A stretch of 9,925 nt of DNA from positions 1-9,925 of the forward strand of contig JACQVT010000050.1 of NCBI GenBank assembly GCA_016209665.1, written 5' to 3'. This DNA is from Planctomycetota bacterium. Lineage in GTDB: Bacteria; Planctomycetota; Phycisphaerae; UBA1845; PWPN01. Under the pieces are notes generated by a model. It did no database searches. It worked only from the letters and a program-made list of their open reading frames with translations, and was not told the origin of the DNA. Positions 7,073-9,925 of the stretch are shown here, piece by piece. Position numbers and translations under genes: made by a program. Positions within the stretch are counted from its first letter, which is position 1. Each line of letters opens with the position of its first letter.

Positions 7073-8125
7073 TCAATGCAGCGGTGTTGTCGCCACGCCG
7101 AAGACGTTCCGGCACGCCGCTGACTTGCGTCCGAAGAGCCGTCGCAGCCAGGGCTTCTTCAGACAGCCCTCGTCCTTGTGGCCCGGGTGGGCGTGGATCG
7201 CGAACGTGTGAGTCTGTTCCAGCCCCGCCTGCTCGAGCAGTTTGCGCAGGTGCACTGGGTCCATGCAGTTGATGTGCCCATACTCGTGGCGGTAAAACCG
7301 CACGTGCTCGCCGCACAGCCGCCGCAGCGGCCATCGCTCCAGCCACCGCACGTAGGCCGTGAACGCCCGGTCCGGCAGCCAGCACATCGGCACCAGCAAG
7401 CTGAGCAGCTTCCACCGGTCCGGCTCGAACCAGTAGTAGTGCCGCCCGGGCGAGGTGTGCACGATGATCCTCCCCCCGGGCCGAAGCACGTGCTGCACGC
7501 CGTTCAACATCTGCAAGACCACCTCGTCCTCAAGGTGCTCGAACACATCGCACGATACCGCCACGTCGAAGGACGCCGGTCCGAAATACCGCTCCAGCTC
7601 CCGCACGTCCCCCGCCACCAGCCGGCACCGGTCCGCCAGGCCCAACTCGTCGACCAGGTCCCGCCCCCGCTCGATCATCTGGGGCAGGATGTCGATGCCG
7701 GCCGTGGAATGTCCCTTGCGGGCAAACTCGATGGCGTGACAGCCGACCGCGCAGCCGAGGTCGAGAATCCGCTGCGAACGGGTGTTGTTGACGAAGCGGT
7801 CGACCCAATTGTGCGTGAGGGTCCAGTGGTTCTCCTTGCCGGCCAGAGCCTCGGCATACGGCCTGAGCTGGTTGTCCACGAACGGCATATTCCGGTCGAG
7901 GATTTCATACGCCTCGCGATAGTGCCCCCCCCGCAGAAGGGCGATCATCTGCCGCGACCAACTGGCCGGATGCTCGGGGTCAACGTACTCCTCGACCCTC
8001 ACGACGCGGGGGGAGGTAGCTTCGAGTTCCGGTCCAGTGATAGACAAGCCACTGTCTCCCAATTCGATTTCTCCGTGCGACACGACAAGCGGCGGGACCA
8101 CCCATCCGCTGCTCGCCTTCCTCAC
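7073..8125 (-). CDS. Class I SAM-dependent methyltransferase, candidate glycan-capping enzyme
   Basis: This 350-residue protein has a standard Rossmann methyltransferase core: motif I ILDLGCAVGCHAIEFA (120-135), the acidic residue of motif II in AGIDIL (D145), motif IV region FDVAVSCDVFEHLED (187-200, an UbiE/Methyltransf_11-type SCDVFEHL), and LRPGGRIIV (214-222). The first 45 residues look non-conserved. The start is uncertain: GTG at 8125 lies inside a heptamer tandem repeat, and other in-frame GTG codons lie at 8101 and 8083; the first ATG (residue 60) is probably too late. Substrate is unknown. Its position between permease and ATPase genes of a Wzm/Wzt exporter makes methylation of the glycan, possibly as a chain-ending cap, a reasonable inference. 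No kinase domain like that of WbdD is present. Confidence 0.85.
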   Translation of the reverse strand: MRKASSGWVVPPLVVSHGEIELGDSGLSITGPELEATSPRVVRVEEYVDPEHPASWSRQMIALLRGGHYREAYEILDRNMPFVDNQLRPYAEALAGKENHWTLTHNWVDRFVNNTRSQRILDLGCAVGCHAIEFARKGHSTAGIDILPQMIERGRDLVDELGLADRCRLVAGDVRELERYFGPASFDVAVSCDVFEHLEDEVVLQMLNGVQHVLRPGGRIIVHTSPGRHYYWFEPDRWKLLSLLVPMCWLPDRAFTAYVRWLERWPLRRLCGEHVRFYRHEYGHINCMDPVHLRKLLEQAGLEQTHTFAIHAHPGHKDEGCLKKPWLRRLFGRKSAACRNVFGVATTPLH

Positions 8126-8157
8126 TTCTCACTTCGAACTTCGCACTTCCCGCTTTC
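8116..8157. repeat. Heptamer tandem repeat (CACTTCN, about 4 good units)
   Basis: Positions 8123-8150 are four consecutive 7-base units: CACTTCT, CACTTCG, AACTTCG, CACTTCC. Degenerate units flank them (CCTTCCT at 8116-8122, CGCTTTC at 8151-8157). The repeat fills the gap between the permease stop and the methyltransferase gene and contains that gene's first GTG. On the transcript it reads as GAAGTG/GAAGTT units. Arrays of this look are familiar to me from planctomycete and other environmental genomes, which is recollection only. Confidence 0.65.
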
Positions 8158-8975
8158 TACACCCGCTCGGCGAAGCGTCCCTCCAGCCGCTGGTACGCCG
8201 ACCAGCCGGTCAAGACGAACCCGATCGCCACCGTCACCGCCACCGCAGACGGCATGGGCGCCGGCAGCCGGCCCTCGATGACGATCCCGCGGTAGGCCGA
8301 GATGATCGGCACCATCGGATTCACCGTCGTGAGCATCCGCATCAGCGCTGAACCGTCGTTCGGCAGCGGGTACAGCACGTTCGTCAGGAACAGCCACATC
8401 TGGATGCCCACGCCAAACAGGTACTTCACGTCGCGGAACCACAGATTCGCCAGGGCCAGCCAGAGCCCCAGGCCCAGCATCAGCAGCAGTTGGACCGCCA
8501 CCACCAGTGGCAACGCCAACAACGCGGGCCGGACCGCCAGGCTCCAGTCCGTCGTCGCCTGGTAGTAGACCACCAGTCCCACCAGCACCAGCGACGCCAC
8601 GCAGAAATCGAACAGCGCGCTGGCGATCGCGGACATGGGGAGGATCTGCTGCGGAAAGTACACCTTCGTCACCAGGTCGCGGTGTGACGCCAGGCTCTGC
8701 ACCGCCCCCGTCAGCCCCATCGAGAACAACGTCCACGGCAAAATGCCCAGGTAGGCCCACAGCGGATAGGGCACTTCCAGATCGCGAATCGCTCCCACCG
8801 ATACCGCCCGCGTGAACACGAACGTGAACAGCAGCATCAAACCCAGCGGCTGCAAGAGGGCCCACGACACCCCCAGCAGCGAGTGCCGGTAGCGCACCAC
8901 CACCTCCCGCCGCACGAGCTGGTACACGAGATCGCGGTATTCCCACAACTCGCCCATCGAAGCGAGCCACTCCAT
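8157..8975 (-). CDS. wzm: Polysaccharide ABC transporter permease (Wzm-type, ABC-2 family)
   Basis: The 272-residue inner-membrane protein belongs to the ABC-2 permease family that exports O-antigen, teichoic acid and capsule chains (TagG/Wzm/KpsM). The N-terminal amphipathic stretch GELWEYRDLVYQLVRREVVVRYRHS is followed by the hallmark LLGVSWALLQPL (33-44). About six hydrophobic segments are seen, near 33-57, 68-92, 113-138, 150-177, 186-204 and 243-261. The loop NPMVPIISAYRGIV (219-232) before the last segment is typical. It forms the channel with the ATPase at 5742-7064. It is the first gene of the cluster on the minus strand. ATG 8975 is the only ATG early enough besides M7; neither has a good ribosome site. 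The frame is open upstream to 9023 but offers no ATG, GTG or TTG. Confidence 0.93.
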   Translation of the reverse strand: MEWLASMGELWEYRDLVYQLVRREVVVRYRHSLLGVSWALLQPLGLMLLFTFVFTRAVSVGAIRDLEVPYPLWAYLGILPWTLFSMGLTGAVQSLASHRDLVTKVYFPQQILPMSAIASALFDFCVASLVLVGLVVYYQATTDWSLAVRPALLALPLVVAVQLLLMLGLGLWLALANLWFRDVKYLFGVGIQMWLFLTNVLYPLPNDGSALMRMLTTVNPMVPIISAYRGIVIEGRLPAPMPSAVAVTVAIGFVLTGWSAYQRLEGRFAERV

Positions 8976-9185
8976 CGATGCCGGGTCGAGCCGAACCCAC
9001 AGCGCCAGGTCCGCGCGAACCGTTCATCGCCGTCCCGACCCGGGACGGCAATAGCCAGACTCTCATCGCAGTTTTCGGACGATTACCGGGTGGGGATAAG
9101 CTCGCCCCATAAACAATCTGTCCCGGCGCGATGGAGGGAGGGCCGTCGGGTGACAGGCCACCCCCGTCAGCGAGCCGTCCCATAA
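8976..9185. other. Gap between the minus-strand operon and the plus-strand gene remnant
   Basis: This 210-base stretch must hold the promoter of the minus-strand cluster if transcription starts here. The least GC-rich part is around 9062-9120. I compared it by eye with sigma-70 hexamers on both strands and found no convincing pair. Small inverted repeats are present (TGGGG/CCCCA at 9091-9109, GGGTG/CACCC near 9149-9164) besides the strong hairpin at 9029-9049. I see no credible gene here; the open frames on either strand have no recognisable product. Confidence 0.4.
9029..9049. other. Perfect 9-bp hairpin in the operon leader
   Basis: GCCGTCCCG (9029-9037) and CGGGACGGC (9041-9049) are exact reverse complements separated by only three bases. 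The hairpin lies 54 bases upstream of the permease ATG. It has no T-run on either side in the direction of transcription, so it is not a standard terminator. An operator for a dimeric regulator or a 5' mRNA stabilising stem are possibilities. Confidence 0.5.
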
Positions 9186-9925
9186 TCCCGCAAGAATGTC
9201 CCGCTTGACGGTGATCCGCGCGAGAAGCAAGACACTCCCTACCGCATCGACACCCCCGAGCACCGCGACACGCTCCGCCGCCGGCTCGCCGCCCACGGCA
9301 TGTCGATCGGCTGCTTCGCCATGGTGGTCAGGCTGGCCAAACCCGAGGACGAAGCCGCCGCCCTTGACTGGGTCGCCCGGGCCGCGGCCGCCGCCCCCGA
9401 CGTCGGCTGCCACATGCTCATGCTCCCTATCGCGATCGCCGACGCCAAGGGCGAACGGATCCCCGACGACGAATTCATCGCCCGCGGCAAGTCGTTCATC
9501 CGCAAGCTCGACGCCATCGCCGAGCGGACCGGTATCCAGCTCACCATCGAGAACCTCGGCCACTACTGGAACCGCGCCGAGATTCTGGAACCGGTGCTGC
9601 GCGAATCGCGGCCCGACCGCGTGGGCCTGCTGATGGACATCTGCAACATGTACTGGTACGGCCACCCGTTGGACAAACTGTACGGCCTGGCCGAGCGGTT
9701 CGCCCCCTACGTGCGGTCCATCCACGTCAAGAACGTCAAGTATCCCGAAGACCATCGCAACCGCCAGCGTCCGCCCGGCTGGGAGTATGTCAAGTACGCC
9801 GAGCCCGTCCGCACCGGCGACATCGATTTCACCCGCGTGCTCGCCATCTATGCCAAGGCCGGTTACGTGGGTGACGTGTGCATCGAGGACGACAGCCTCC
9901 CCAAGTTCGATGCCGCGGGCAAGAA
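9186..9925 (+). CDS. Sugar phosphate isomerase/epimerase-type TIM barrel, apparently 5'-truncated, 3' end outside window
   Basis: The frame is open from after TAA (9183-9185) to the right edge. It carries the metal site of the AP-endonuclease-2-like isomerase/epimerase family: Glu in QLTIENLGHYW (codon 9549-9551), Asp in LLMDICNMYW (9636-9638), His in SIHVKN (9723-9725) and Glu in CIEDDSL (9885-9887). This is the E-D-H-E set seen in tagatose-3-epimerase and hydroxypyruvate-isomerase relatives. Substrate is not predictable. Coding character is convincing from about 9237 (YRIDTPEHRDTLRRRLAAHG), yet no ATG, GTG or TTG occurs in frame before ATG 9300, which has no ribosome site and would remove the first strand-helix unit of the barrel. 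The gene is therefore probably a remnant cut at its 5' end, or its start has been lost through a frameshift or assembly error. It points away from the polysaccharide operon and need not be related to it. Confidence 0.7.

Noticed and set aside
8122..9183. A 353-codon minus-strand frame overlapping the permease
   Set aside because: It is a Gly/Ala/Arg-rich shadow of the permease frame and ends in the heptamer repeat (translated KCEVRSEK); it has no hydrophobic segments or family motif.
9206..9240. TTGACG as a -35 promoter box on the plus strand
   Set aside because: There is no -10-like hexamer at proper spacing, and it lies inside the open frame of the TIM-barrel remnant.
9196..9633. Plus-strand ATG frame (MSRLTVIRAR) as the true start of the right-hand gene
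   Set aside because: It is one frame off from the TIM-barrel motifs and turns into Ser/Pro/Thr-rich shadow sequence; it would be relevant only if a frameshift near 9200-9240 were shown.
9063..9755. A 230-codon minus-strand frame rich in Val, Gly and Asp
   Set aside because: It is antisense to the TIM-barrel gene, whose metal-ligand motifs on the plus strand are unambiguous.

Overview
The window is high-GC bacterial DNA, almost entirely covered by one minus-strand gene cluster for building and exporting a cell-surface polysaccharide. The organism is probably a planctomycete or a close relative. That is inference: it rests on the GC-rich codon use, the GTG and TTG starts, the asparagine-synthase-like and GT9-like families in a polysaccharide locus, and dispersed intergenic repeats (a GCGGGCTTCAGCCCGC hairpin, a heptamer GAAGTG-type tandem repeat, and a GC-rich inverted-repeat element) of kinds I recall from such genomes. 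No rRNA or other phylogenetic marker is present.

The minus strand, in transcription order from right to left, reads: an ABC-2 polysaccharide export permease (Wzm-like, 8975-8157); a class I SAM methyltransferase (8125-7073); the matching ATPase with a C-terminal Wzt-type carbohydrate-recognition domain (7064-5742); a GT2 glycosyltransferase (5745-4792); a GT4 glycosyltransferase (4791-3424); an asparagine-synthase-like protein with an intact PP-loop but no N-terminal nucleophile cysteine (3358-1415); a GT9-like glycosyltransferase (1418-444); and the first 93 codons of a methyltransferase with an N-terminal zinc ribbon (280 to beyond the left edge). Spacing is very tight: two 4-base ATGA overlaps, one stop codon directly abutting a TTG start, and gaps of 8, 31 and 65 bases. 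A single transcript is likely up to about position 444. After that comes a hairpin and a 132-134 bp inverted-repeat element, so the last gene may be expressed differently.

The genes fit an ABC-transporter-dependent pathway. The GT2, GT4 and GT9-like enzymes would assemble a glycan on a lipid carrier at the inner face of the membrane. The methyltransferase(s) and the asparagine-synthase-like protein would decorate or cap it. Wzm/Wzt would export the finished chain, with the Wzt C-terminal domain a candidate reader of the chain end.

The right end (9186-9925) is read on the plus strand. It encodes a sugar-phosphate isomerase/epimerase-type TIM barrel with all four metal-ligand positions, but it has no plausible start codon and looks 5'-truncated. 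The 210-base gap between it and the permease holds a perfect 9-bp hairpin and presumably the operon promoter, which I could not identify confidently.

The oddities worth following are the repeat-encoded tail of the GT4 enzyme, the methyltransferase start codon inside a heptamer tandem repeat, the MITE-like element before the last gene, the cysteine-less asparagine synthase homologue, and the truncated TIM-barrel gene. I did not find a clearly new biological system.
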